NCBI RefSeq assembly: GCF_003597395.2
Contig: NC_133782.1
Coordinates: 4,482,096 to 4,546,095, forward strand
Origin: Chelonoidis abingdonii
Lineage: Eukaryota > Chordata > Testudines > Testudinidae
DNA length: 64,000 nt
Direction: 5' to 3'
Positions 11,659 through 46,251 of the stretch are shown here, one piece after another. The position numbers and the translations under genes were made by a program. The stretch's first letter is position 1. The number at the start of each line of letters is the position of its first letter. The notes under the pieces were generated by a model. The model saw nothing but the letters and a program-made list of their open reading frames with translations. It had not been told where the DNA came from and made no database searches.

Positions 11659-11710
11659 GACTTCTGGGTACTCTTCTGGCTCTGTCAATCTGTTTTTTCA
11701 CTGTATTGTA

Positions 11711-12055
11711 GTTTTTCGGATGGTGGAAGAAGGGGGTATTTCCAATGACGAAGGATATGATGGGGATTTTTTAAACGGAACCACATCATCGCTTTGGCTC
11801 ATGCCTAGGTCACAATTGGGGTGGAATAATAATAAAAATAACATAAATAGCACTTGTCCTGGCTGCTGTGGGCAGAGAGGATTCTCGTGCTGGTGCTGCC
11901 ACCTTCCCTTCAAACAAGGACATAGCAAACAAGAATTAGAAGAGGCTGAAAGAAAAACAGCCTTGGCCGGTTCTTGTTGCTTTGCTCTTTATTCTCTGCC
12001 TCCCAATTCTCAGCCAGACCTGGCCGGAGGGGTGGATGAATGGGCTTTCTGCTGC
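11711..12055. other. Unassigned sequence between repeats
   Basis: It contains a pyrimidine-rich segment and an open frame continuing from the hAT element (182 residues in total) that has no recognisable domain. No gene is supported. Confidence 0.35.
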
Positions 12056-12290
12056 CGGTAATACATGTTAACATTTTTAGGTTTGTTTCTATAAGTCTAT
12101 AATATATAACTAAACTACTGTTCTATGTAAAGTAAAAAAGGCTTTTAAAATGTTTAAGAAGCTTCATTTAAAATTAAATTAAAATGCAGAGCCCCCCAGA
12201 CCAGTGGCCAGGACCTGGGACGTGAGAGTGCCACTGAAAGTCAGCTCGTCTGACGCCTTCGGCACCCATGCCATAGGCTGCCTACCCCTG
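12056..12290 (-). mobile_element. hAT-type MITE
   Basis: The right end reads CCATAGGCTGCCTACCCCTG, the inverse of a CAGGGGTAGGCA-type hAT end. The AT-rich interior with AAATTAAATTAAAATGCAGA and GGACCTGGGA blocks matches a family common in turtles. The left end is decayed and no target duplication was identified. Confidence 0.6.
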
Positions 12291-12386
12291 CGCCAGCCCA
12301 CTCAGACCCTCCAAGTTCCCAACAACCACTAGCCCATCCAGACCCCCCAAGTTCCCAGCCCCCAAGTTCTCATTATCCCCTCAGCC

Positions 12387-12506
12387 TAGGATGACCAGAC
12401 AGCAAATGTGAAAAATCGGGAGGAGGTGGAGGTAACAGGAGCCTATATCAGAGAAAGACCCAAAATTCGAGACTGTCCCAAAAAATGTGGGATACCTAGC
12501 ACCCTA
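12387..12506. mobile_element. Short DNA-transposon fragment
   Basis: The left end TAGGATGACCAGACAGC and the right end, reverse complement TAGGGTGCTAGGTATCCC, are partly inverted. The interior has AAAAATCGGGA and GACTGTCCC blocks known from a dispersed reptile element. Decayed. Confidence 0.5.
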
Positions 12507-12639
12507 CGTCAGCACCTGCCCCTCCAAGTTCCCAGCCCCCAATTCTCTGCCCTCACGTTCCCATTACCCCCCAGGCCCCCTCAGGCCATCGTACCCTCTT
12601 CACCCCCCGCCCCCACACGTTAAATCCTAGTTCACGTCT

Positions 12640-12888
12640 CCCTTGTCCTGACGTCATCGGGTTCCTTCTGACCCCACCCCCTACCCATGACGTACGCCGG
12701 CTCCTCGTTTCGTGCCCCGCCCAAAGATACCCCTTTCGTGGCCCCACCCACAAGTGGCTGTTTCCGGTCCGGGGACGTGGCGTAGCTGATGACGTGTTCT
12801 TCCCGCGCCGCCCCGGAAGCGGGCGGGTGAGGGGTCGCGCGGCGGGTTGCGTGCTGGGTGGCGGCGGCGGCGCAGGTCCGGGCCCGAG
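12640..12888 (+). promoter_or_regulatory. TPD52L2: TPD52L2 CpG promoter with CRE-like sites
   Basis: A perfect CRE palindrome TGACGTCA is at 12649-12656. Further TGACGT cores are at 12688 (TGACGTAC) and 12790 (TGACGTGT), and an ETS-like CCGGAAGC is at 12813-12820. There is no TATA box, as expected for a CpG-island housekeeping promoter. The start site is probably near 12.8 kb. CRE-binding factor control is an inference from the motifs. Confidence 0.6.
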
Positions 12889-36421
<23,533 letters not shown>

Positions 36422-38155
36422 TCCCTCGATGTGGCTTTTTGCACGGCTGTGCACAACTGCAGGAGCCCCACTAGTTCTTAACAACAGCAACAGCGTGCAA
36501 ATAAAGGAAGGGGGCAGTTCTCATTCAGAAGAGAAGTATCCATACATCCATACACAGACATTGCTGCTGGAGTCAAGTAAAATAAAAACAATGTTTTGTA
36601 CACAAATATTTTACACTAAAGTTTGTAAATGAAATGTATCACTGTGCTGTCCATTTGGGAGAGCAGGTAAAATGGAGTTTACTCATCCTAGTCCAGGAAT
36701 AGAATTTCTGATGCTAAACATGTGAATTTCTCACTCAGTGATAAGCTGTTTGAGTAAGCAAGATTGTTTCTTTAGGCAGGGTGGGAAGAGCAAATATGGA
36801 AGAAGCCAACTGCAAGGGAAACACATCTTCCATTTCTGGTGACAGCCCTCTGTTCTAAATTATTTATGAAGAGAAGTAGTTCTTAGTCTCCCATCACTGC
36901 TCTCTCCCACTACCACAGAGGTGCAGGGCCAGAGGATCATTGAAAATTTTCTCTCTCGTTAATATGGGAATGGGGTAAATAGACATTTTCTCTGGGCTCC
37001 CAAAAAGGAAACTGTATAGCAGCTGCCTAGTTGTTACACTAATGCTCTAGCTTTAACAGAACTAAAATCTTTATTTTTAAATGTAATGAACTTCAAAAAT
37101 AAAAGCTAAGTGAGAGCTTTAGCATCATATAGGGAAATAATACCTTGGACTCTGAAGCTGAATCGCAAGCCTTACATCACCTTATGCTTTATTTGTTTAT
37201 AATCTTTTTATATAGAGAGAAATGTGAGAGTTACAAAGTTGGGGTTGGAGCACTGGAGTTTTGCATCATACAATAGTAGCAGCATGCCTGTGTGCCAGTT
37301 ATTGTGTTCATTTCAATGTGCATTCTGTTGCCTGCGTATAAAACTTGCTTCTCTGTTCTTGGGTGTATGCCTTCGTCATTCTTTAAGGAAGAAGCTCTGA
37401 AGGCAGATTAGAAAAGGACAAAGCTCTGTCTCTAGCTATGTGGGCACTGTACTGGAGAATCCTGTCTCTACCCTGCCATTGTGCAGGTGGTTCAGTCTGG
37501 AGGGTCCTAAGTATGATGGTACATTCTCCTGACTAATGTCTCCACCCATAATCTTTGTTTACAGTACTTGCAGAGAATCCTGGAGACTAACTTATTCCTC
37601 AAGTGTCTGGATGTTTTGCTATTCTGCTGTCCAGCACTATCGCTCAGGAGCCATAGAATGAAAGGTTACCCAATGGTGGCCTGATCTTATTCTGGGCAAA
37701 GGTGCCTCCACATAAAAACCTAGAGTGAGCAATTCTGTGCCTTAGAGGCTAAGTGGGACTTACTCAGGTCTTTAGGTTTGCTTACATACATATCACAGTA
37801 GTTTCTCTGGTTTGAGTTCCTCTAGGATAAAATTTTTTTTTGCCCTTCTCTAGAGAAGCAAGTTTTGACATTTGAATTTGTTGATCATAAACCTCAATAA
37901 CTACCCTTGTTCCCCCATTTTGCAGGTGGTGGAGGGGATGCATACTATGAAAAATTAGAAGGCAGATGTGATAGGAAATAGGTGAAATGTAGTGTGTCAT
38001 TTACCAGGTTTTATTGTTTGTGGCTGAAATTACCCTCAGTGTAGGGGAAACAGTGTCAGTTAAATGCGGGACTGCTGGAGCATAGATATTGAACTGTTTC
38101 TCTTTACAGGTGAATATTGAGGAAATTTGTCAATAAAGCTTTCCATTGGGAAACA
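36422..38155 (+). other. TPD52L2: TPD52L2 3' UTR
   Basis: Non-coding exon sequence after the stop. AATAAA occurs at 36581-36586 (early site) and 38132-38137 (probable main end, giving a 1.7-kb UTR). No recognisable transposon interrupts it, unlike the flanking DNA, which supports retention as transcript. Confidence 0.6.
38132..38137 (+). other. TPD52L2: Distal poly(A) signal of TPD52L2
   Basis: AATAAA in TGTCAATAAAGCTTTCC. A second, proximal AATAAA at 36581 would give a very short UTR form. Confidence 0.6.
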
Positions 38156-38790
38156 AATTAAATGAATTTTTGGTCCTGCATTTATACTTAGAAATCTAAA
38201 TTAGTAAGTTCAAAGGGTATGAACCTATCAAGGGCATTATCCAACTAGCAGAGTAATTTGGGGAGGGAGGCCTAAGTTGGTGGCTTCTGTGTAATGCATG
38301 TCATTCTGGCCACTAGAAGCATCTGTAGGTGTTACGCTTTAGCTGATGAACCGGTACCTCTTGTCTGGTACTTCACTATAACAGCCACTAGCAAACATCA
38401 GTTGACACACACAGTATGCTTCCAGGACCTTGTTATGCAAAACTGACTGAAGGAGGCAATAGGGGGACTTGCATGCAACTTAAAATTGGAGGAGCTGACC
38501 CCTATCAAGTGGAGAGACTGGAGCCAAAAGGAACTTAGTGGAATGGTATGAGCTGATAATTTTGTTATACAATGAACGAGCAGAAGAGAGGTCGGTACAT
38601 GGTATCGTCTGAGGCACGGAGCAGAACATATTTTCTACACAAAGCACAGTAGGTGCCAAACCAGGAAAACATCATTCTAGTACAGTACAACTTTCTTGGG
38701 AAACCTTGGGCCTCGTTTTGGGAAGAGAAAAGGTGCAGGAGCATTGAAGGATGCTAGTGCTGCATTAAAAATAACATATGTAAAAATTAT
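38156..38790. other. Intergenic DNA, nothing recognised
   Basis: No repeat family, gene or RNA feature was recognised downstream of the TPD52L2 poly(A) site. Confidence 0.4.
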
Positions 38791-39151
38791 CAATGCTTGT
38801 CTACTTTTCCTGGCTACTGTACCCCTTTCAAGAGTCTGATTACTTGCATACCCCCACGTTTCACCTCACTTGAAAATTATTTGCTTAGAATATCAAACAT
38901 AAAAATACAAAAGTGTCACAGCACACTGGTACTGAAAAATTGCTGCCTTTCTCATTTTCCCATACAATTATAAAATCAATTGTACTTACATTTTTTTAGT
39001 GTATAGTATGTAGAGCAGAATAAACAAGGCATATGTTTGTACTGACTTTGCTAGTGCTTTTTATGTAGCTTGTTAGAAAACTAGGCAAATAGCTAGATGA
39101 ATTGATGTACCTCCTGGAAGACCTCTGTGTACCCCTGGTAGAGAGCCACTG
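38791..39151. mobile_element. hAT-type MITE
   Basis: The interior has GTACCCCTTTCAAGAGTCTG, AAAAATACAAAAGTGTCACA and GTACCTCCTGGAAGACCTC, and the right end is GTAGAGAGCCACTG. This matches a widespread turtle hAT family whose ends read CAGTGG..TCTCAAC. The left end and target duplication have decayed. Confidence 0.68.
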
Positions 39152-40912
39152 CTGAAGGTGACGCTGGCAAGGTGTTAAAAAGCTGTAGGCCAAAAACTGA
39201 CTCAGAGGGGACTAAGCCCCAGGCTAGTTCTTCAGAAAGGTCAGATCACTCTCATACTCTTGCCTACTGCCTTCAGTTGTACGTGGGCATTTCTTCATTC
39301 CCTATGGGAATAGTTTAGAAAAGGGGGGAGGTTTTTTAAACTTCTTCTTTCTGTTCTCCCCACTGGAATGAGCCAGAGTAACCAAAGTTAACCTACTGTA
39401 CATTCCGCTGCCTAAAAAAGCTCCTCATTTTAATTCTTAAACAGCTAGGTCTTGAATGAAAACATTCCATGCCAGTGTGCTTCTAGGGCTGTGGCGCTGT
39501 CATTGCATGGGGAGTGTCAGTTGTTTCCCATCCTAGCCATTGATTCATCACTGCTGTCCATCTCATTGAACTGCTCCTATTGGGAATTTATCTCAAATAC
39601 ATCACTCTGCTAGAAATGTACGCTAAAGATGAATTGAACTTGACTTTAAGCTTCCTTCCAATAATTCTTCCTCAACCTTAGTTTCAGCTTCTGTCCCATA
39701 TTTGAGCTTTGGCAGCAGCAGCAGCACTGCTGAAAGTTCTTCAAGCCAGAGAATCTTGGAATATGGAAAACCAGCAGCTGAAACACTGGCTTAAATTTTT
39801 AGCATGATAATCCTGGAAAATAGCTTCTTGGAAACTATGTTGACAGTCATGGGTGACTTAAGCAGTGCAAGGAAAGGGGAAATTCTGACTGTGATTAGTC
39901 TTGAAGTGCTCCAAAGGCTGCACGACCTTTGGAGAAAGATGAATATGGAGTAGACATATGTTTCAGGGAAAGACAGTGGAGCTCTGTGACCTCATAGAGA
40001 AATATTTTCTCCTTTCAGAGAGCAGCCAGGTGGCTGAACTGGAGACTTTCATTTGCTGACCACAGAAATTGTTTGTTTTTATTCATTTTTGCTTCCTGAC
40101 TTCCAAACATGAGGCCACATCCTATCATGATCCAGTCGTGCAGCCCCTGATGCCATCCACATGAATTGTGAGCAAGGGTCATGAGCATAATATTGCTGAA
40201 AGCATTCAGTCTGCAGATGCTGGATTCTTTGGTGGTGTAGAAAAGGTGGATGGAGGGGAGACCCAGAGCACCAACTCATTTTTCAATTTAATTAAACTGT
40301 GGCTTGACCAGCTACACACAAGGTGAAAGAGTGAGAACGTCAGCCTCCTGTGTTGTCAGATGTGGTTTTGACCTGCCTGGGATTGAGTTAACACACAGGA
40401 TTTGGGGTTTGATCCCGTCTGTCTGTTTGGCACTACTGCTTGTATTTGGTCTGGTGGTTGGTTGGTACATAATGCAGTGCCATCTCCTTTCTCCCAGGGT
40501 CAAGTAGAGCTTTTCCCACTGCTCTTTGATGTCTCTTTTAACTGGTGGTAATTTGAAGAAATAATCATGTACTTCCTCGTATTTTGGATACTGCAGTGAA
40601 CAGGATTTGGCCTATTTTCTCCAGTTCTCCCTGTCCCCACCTAGCCATAAACTATCAATATATCTTTCCCATCGAAGGTCAGGCAGAGAACTTATCAGTC
40701 CTGGGCACATCTCCTTGCAGGCTGAGCAATAACAGAAGGATGTTTGCTTTTCCACAGCTGTTCACTCAAGGATTATAGTTGAAGACATTTTATGGCAAGG
40801 CTGAACTGTCAGAGTGAGGGCAGGAAGCAGATTCCAAGCAGAGTGTACAGCTCCCAAGGGGCAGCTGCTGTAGGTGCTAGCACTGATGGGAGAAGAGATT
40901 TGTATGTGTACA
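39152..40912. other. Intergenic DNA, nothing recognised
   Basis: No gene or repeat was recognised. Short frames at 40079-40507 lack any family signal. Confidence 0.4.
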
Positions 40913-41030
40913 ATACCTCCATCAAAGGATCTTAAAGTGCTTTACAAACACTCATAAACTCTGATTACACCTGTGTCATTAGGAAATTGTCCTCCTTTTG
41001 CAGAAGAGGAAATGGGACTGCGGGCCACAT
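40913..41030 (-). mobile_element. MIR-like SINE fragment
   Basis: The plus strand shows GATCTTAAAGTGCTTTACAA and CAGAAGAGGAAATGGGAC, the antisense of the MIR 3' half. Strongly diverged. Confidence 0.5.
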
Positions 41031-41139
41031 CTTTAAAGGTATTTAGGTACCTGCCTCCCATTTATTTTAATGTGAGTTATGCACCTAATTACCTTTTAAA
41101 ACATACACTACACAAAGCCACAGATGTGTACCCTACATA

Positions 41140-41930
41140 CAATATTAGAATGGCCCCACTGGTCAGACCAAAGGTCAGTCTAGCCCAGTATCCTGTTTGA
41201 CAGTGGCCAGTGCTAGGTGCTTCAGAAAACAGAATCAGGGACTCACCAAGTGATCCATCCCCTGTTGCCCATTCCCAGCTTCTGGCAAGCACAGGCTAGG
41301 GACACCACCCCTGCCCATCCTGGCTAATAGCCATTGATGGACCTATCCTCCATGAATTTAACTAGTTCCTTTTTTAACCTGTTTTGGTCTTGGCCGACAC
41401 AATGTTCTCTGGCAAGGAGTTCCACAGGTTGACTGTGTTTGTGAAAAAATAACTTCCTTTTATTTGTTTTAAACTTGCTGCCTATTAATTTTGTTTGGTG
41501 ACCCCTAGTACTTGTGTTATGAGAAGTAGTAAACAACACTTCCTTATCTACTTTCTCTATACCAGTCATGATTTTATACACCTCAATCATATCTCCCCTT
41601 AGCCATCTCTTTTCTAAGATGAAAAGTCCCAGTCTTATTAATCTCTCCTCATACAGTAGCCATTCCATACCCCTAATCATTTTTGTTGCCCTTTTCTGAG
41701 CCCCTTTTCCAGTTCCAATGTATCTTTTTTGAGATGGGGTGACCACATCTGCACGCAGTATTCAAGATGTGGGTGTACCATGGATTTCTACAGAGGCAGC
41801 ATGTTTTCTGTTCTATTGTCTATCCCTTTCTTAATGATTCCCAGCATTCTTTTCGCTTTACTGTTACCATTACAGTGCTAGCTGCATCTTTTCCGCCTTT
41901 CTGGTCTGTGTGTACCCCACCCCCCCAGTC
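41140..41930 (-). mobile_element. CR1 LINE 3' part
   Basis: Its 3' end at about 41140 has GGTCAGACCAAAGGTCAGTC and AGCCCAGTATCCTG in antisense. Coding remnants on the minus strand (41324-41746) include QKRATKMIRGMEWLLYEERL and GLFILEKRWLRGDMIEVYKI, the C-terminal ORF2 region of CR1. 5' truncated, inactive. Confidence 0.82.
41324..41746 (-). pseudogene. CR1 ORF2 C-terminal remnant
   Basis: An open frame of 140 residues with the RATKMIRG...YEERLIRLGLFILE and GDMIEVYKIMTG motifs of the CR1 polymerase tail. It lacks endonuclease and catalytic reverse transcriptase motifs. Confidence 0.75.
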
Positions 41931-42461
41931 AGCTGGCAGGCCTCAAGTCTAAATGCCCTGTGGTGGAAATCTGCATTTCTCCTACTTTTAGACCAAGCCC
42001 TCGGCTACCACACCCTGTGTACTAGCTTTGCTTTCCTAGTAGGTCTGACTGGGTGTGGTACCTGTAGTTCTTTCTTGTCAGTCTGTGACCATTGGTGTTC
42101 AGTGACAAGAGTCATCTTAAAGCCAAAATACTGTTTTAACGGTAGGAACAAAACATTTAGAGAGAGAATTTTAGAACACAAACTACACACGTCTATCTTA
42201 CCTTGTGGCATGTCCCCCACTGATGACAGCCAAGACGCCCTTCCCCCGCAAGGACCTGTCTGTCAGTCTGATCCGACTGAACAACTCTCTGCTCTCCCCC
42301 TTTTAATCTAGCCAGAGTTCCTTTGTTCTTGTGACTTTCTAGGCGTTGGCTCCAGTCACCCAAACCGGTTATGTAAATTGGCTGGAACTAGGCAGTAGAA
42401 TCTTCAAAGCTAATGGTTCAGACATTAAGAACAGGAGTACTTGTGGCACCTTAGAGACTAA

Positions 42462-43316
42462 GGATATGGCTACACTTACATTTGTACGGTGCTGGGAGTT
42501 ACAGCTGTCTCGTACAGCTGTGTAGGGAAAGCGCTGCAGTGTGGCCACACTGATAGCTACCAGCGCTGCAGTGTGGCCACATCTGCAGCATTTGCAGCGC
42601 TGTTGGGAGTGGTGCATTGTGGGCAGCTATCCCAGCGTTCAAGTGGCTGCAACGTGCTTTTCAAAACGGGGGTGGGGTGGAGCGTGACAGGGAGCGTGGG
42701 GGAGACAGAGAGAGTGGATTTTTGGAGCTGACACTGTTCTCAGCTCCCTGCCTTGCAAGTTCTAAGGACTGGAAGATACACAGCATCTACCTTCAATCAT
42801 TTTAAAAGTTTTGACCCTTCCCCCACCCCTCTCTTATTCACTAAATGCAAATTATGCACTCCTAAATAGCCTTCAGACCACATAAGCAGCTGCTCAACAC
42901 GGACTCCCCCCTCCCCTCTCTCCTCAAGCAAACAGCTGTGAACATTCCAAAGCAATTCCCCTGCCTCTGCTTGCTCGCTCGCTCGCTGGAGCAAAGAGCA
43001 GCTGTGTTTGTTTTTTAGATAAGTAGGTCCGGGGAGCTCAGAGTTCAGCCATTCTTCCGGTTTGTTGTGGACAGGAATTCTGGGATACCTCTTAATACCC
43101 GGGAGGCCAATAAAAGCGCTTTTGGTGGCCAAACTTGATGAGCAGCGCTGCATCACCAGCACTGGAATCGCTAGACCCCAAGCAGACCAGGTGTACAGCC
43201 AACGCTGCAGCCAGGGAGTTGCAGCACTGGCTGTGCTTTGCAAGTGTGGACACAGCGTGAGTTGCAGCGCTGTAACCCCATCATCAGCGCTGCAACTCTC
43301 CAGTATAGCCAAGCCC
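42462..43316. mobile_element. Harbinger-type MITE nested in Penelope copy 2
   Basis: An 855-bp insertion. The ends are GGATATGGCTACACTT and, reverse complemented, GGGCTTGGCTATACTGG. It is flanked by TAA at 42459-42461 and 43317-43319, the 3-bp target duplication of PIF/Harbinger elements. It has repeated AGCGCTGCAGTGTGGCCAC units inside. No transposase seen, so non-autonomous. Confidence 0.88.
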
Positions 43317-43629
43317 TAACATTTATTTGAGCATAAGCTTTTGTGGGCAACAGCCCACTTCATCAGATGCACAGAATGGAACTTATAGTAAGAAGATGTA
43401 TATACGTACAGAGAACATGAAAAGGTGGAAGTTGCCATATCCATTCTAAGAGGCTAATTAATTAAGATGAGCTATTACCAGTAGGAGAAAAAAACTTTGT
43501 AGTGATAATCAAGATGGCCCATGCCAGACAGTTGACAAGGTGGTGTGAGGATACTTAACATGGGGAAATAGATTCAATTTGTGTAATGACCCAGCCACTC
43601 CCAGTCTCTCTAAGCCCAGGTTAATGGTA

Positions 43630-43816
43630 CACCTCTACGTCGATATAACACTGTCCTTGGGAGCCAAAAATCTGACTGTGTTATAGAAGAAACTGTGTTA
43701 TATTGAACTTGCTTTGATCCGCTGGAATGCACGGACCCGCCCCCCCAGAGCGCTTCTTTACTGTGTTATAACCGAATTCGTGTTATATTGGGTTGTATTC
43801 TATCGGGGTAGAGGTG
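43630..43816. mobile_element. Tc1/mariner-type MITE nested in Penelope copy 2
   Basis: It is flanked by TA dinucleotides at 43628-43629 and 43817-43818. Inverted ends: CACCTCTACGTCGATATAAC and GGGGTAGAGGTG. The interior contains repeated GTGTTATA motifs. About 187 bp, too short for a transposase. Confidence 0.87.
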
Positions 43817-43842
43817 TATCTAGTTTGCAAATTAATTCCAGT

Positions 43843-44109
43843 TCAGCAGTTGCTCCTTGGAGTCTGTTTTTGAAGCTTTTCTGTTGCAAAATTGCCACCT
43901 TTAAGTCTGTTACTGAGTGATGAGAGGTTGAAGTGTTTTCCTACTGTTTTTTTAATGTTATGATTCCTGATGTCAGATTTGTGTCCATTTATTCTTTTGC
44001 GTAGAGACTGTTCGGTTTGGCCAATGTACATGGCAGAGGGGCACTGCTGGTGTTTTCTGAGGAGTGGTTTATTTTGAGCCATTGTTCCCTTTCTCCCCTC
44101 CCCCAACAA
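43843..44109 (-). pseudogene. GIY-YIG endonuclease remnant, Penelope copy 2
   Basis: The frame contains PSAMYIGQTEQSLRKRINGH followed by KSDIRNHN, nearly identical to copy 1, then is broken downstream after LKGGNFATEKLQKQTP. The first residues (MLGEGRKG...) come from flanking sequence beyond the truncation point. No complete domain. Confidence 0.75.
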
Positions 44110-46251
44110 CTCCTTTATTATTCTAAATCAATATATTCACACAGTAAACATCCTAATAACCAGGTCACCATACAGTATTCATAAATTATTGCAGAGCAGC
44201 ATCACTTCTCTCACTCACTCACGGAGGGGGGGAATCTCCTCATTCCCATTCCTTGGTTTTTTTAACATGATTATTGTTTCTTGTGTTTCCATTTAATGGT
44301 TTGCATTTTAGCTCGGGTGGATATGTATTCCCAGCAAAGCTCATCAGAGTCTGGGGCTAATATTACCAGATTCGATGTCTTTTAGTTTCAGCTGATATTT
44401 CCTCTCACACTGGTGCTGTTGACTGTACAGCAGTGAGCCTGCATCTTGGACCCCCTTCTACTGCGGAGAAGGCGCCTCTTTCACAGCAGTTGCTATATTT
44501 TTTTTTCATTGCATCACTTCACAGTTGTAAGGAAAATGTTTGTGGTGCAAAACTCTGGGACCCAAACTGATGTGCAGTATTTCTGACGCACCTGCCATTG
44601 GGGCATTACTGCAGTGGTATCTATTTACTGTGTGCCTCAGGCCAGGAGTTGTGATCTTGGGCCTCCATCGATGCAGCTAGAAAAGCAGACATGATTACAG
44701 TAGTTGGATGGAAAATATTTTAGCTCCTTGCCCCTGCAAAGATCAACAACTCACATAACAAAGATGTATCAAAGATTCATCTCAACCAGGAGAAGTAGGT
44801 ACTTCATAAAACGAACGAATAAACAAAAAGTTGCAGTGTCTGAACTGAGCGTTCATAGAGAAATAACTCAGGAGAGCAAAGCTTGGCCTCTTTCCTGTGC
44901 CAGTATGAAATGAAAATTCACAGTGTCGAAATGCAGAGTCCTAGAACCAGGAGTTACTACACGCATCCACCAAGGGCTGCAGAGATGGGAAACGGGAAAG
45001 TGAACAATCAAAATAGGGTATGGCTGGATTTCCAATGGGCTAGTTTGTAACTTGAGTTTTCAATAAATCATCCCATTCTGAAAATATTTTTAATAATTAA
45101 AACACAAGGACATTAGTAGTTTATAAACAAACTCCACCATGTATTGCAACGGTCCCAATAAAGCAAAACGCAGACCAAGAAATCTGATTTTTCTTTTCTT
45201 TTAACTTCCAAGTGTCAAGTCTTCTGCAGTCAGTGGAGATGATAAATTTTTATCTAGGTCTTTACCCTCAACATGGTGTTCAGTTTTGAAGGACCAGAGA
45301 GAGAGACAAAAAATGATTTGGAGAAATCACTGAGCCATGTCTATTAAAGGGTAAGAAATAACTAACTAACCCCCCTTACTAGTCTGGCTAGAAGAGGACA
45401 AGGGGATATGACTGTTGTATATAAAATAGTGACCGTTACAAAGGCAGCCAGCCCTTTTGCTCCTCCTGTTTGTCTGATCCCAGCTGCTGAAATTAAAAGG
45501 CAACAAATTCGAAGCAGCTAAAAGGAACTACTTTTTACATACACAACTTGCAACTAAGGTGTGAAATTTACTACTCCATGCTAATGTTAATGCAAATATT
45601 GTTGGAAAAAATAATTTGATATAAATAATAGCAACTCTATTTTAGACTAAAGAGAACAAAATTACAAAGGCCATCCATCTTCATGCTTCAAATGGATCAA
45701 GAATGGGAACGAGGCTGAAATTAAAACTTCTGGAGTATAAGCAATTTGGAGCAGGATCACATCTTTGTTTATACAGGGTTTGTTTCCCCTAAGGCACTGG
45801 GGACCTCATTCTGTTGGAGTCTCTGGATCCTATAGGAACAGAAATATTATTGAATAATAATGAATTATCTTCCATTCAGGAGCAGGCCACAGTTGGAGAC
45901 AGGATGGACCATGTATCTGTCCCAGCATGTGATCAATTCAAGGAATACTAATGAGTGTGTATAGGTGTCTCTTCACTTATTTAGAGCACTATGAGGTGAC
46001 AGAGTAGCTCAATTCTGCTTGGTGGTTCTTCAGTGCATACCAGGATAATGGGCATATTTCATTGATATATTGAAAGAATGACACTACTGCACTATAACAG
46101 GATTCAGCCTGTTTATTCTGTTAGTAAATGCATTGTAATATATTTCTTAAAAAGGTGGGTCAGAGTAGTCAAATGGAAAAAAAGCCAGTTAGAACTGTGA
46201 AAGGCCAGAAGCTGTGCTAATGCATATAAGGTAGAGATGTCAAAAGGCCCA
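44056..46251. other. Intergenic DNA, nothing recognised
   Basis: AT-rich sequence with no identifiable repeats, genes or RNA features. The frame at 44704-44913 is unsupported. Confidence 0.4.

Larger units (their letters stand above)
10438..11710 (-). mobile_element. Penelope-like (Neptune-type) retroelement, copy 1, 5' truncated
   Basis: The 3' end on the minus strand carries the GTGGCACCTTAGAGATTAAC and CATAAGCTTTCATGGGCTAC sequence, shared with the second copy near 42.43-44.05 kb. Coding material reads as a GIY-YIG endonuclease with a small piece of the upstream reverse transcriptase end (11667-11701). The element is split by a hAT insertion at 11372-11658. Most of the reverse transcriptase is absent, so it cannot move on its own. 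Confidence 0.8.
42431..44055 (-). mobile_element. Penelope-like (Neptune-type) retroelement, copy 2, twice interrupted
   Basis: It starts with ACAGGAGTACTTGTGGCACC as in copy 1. It is interrupted by a Harbinger-type element (42462-43316) and a mariner-type element (43630-43816). After 43818 the endonuclease part continues to about 44055, where similarity to copy 1 stops. The intervening 43.32-43.63 kb matches copy 1 (AAGAGGCTAATTAATTAAGA). Confidence 0.82.

Noticed and set aside
11513..12061. 182-residue plus-strand frame
   Set aside because: Starts in the Penelope flank, runs through the hAT insertion and past its end; composite of repeat and flanking DNA.
42462..43316. Possible gene in the 171-residue minus-strand frame at 42797-43312
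   Set aside because: It lies entirely within a Harbinger-type MITE bounded by TAA duplications; composition only.
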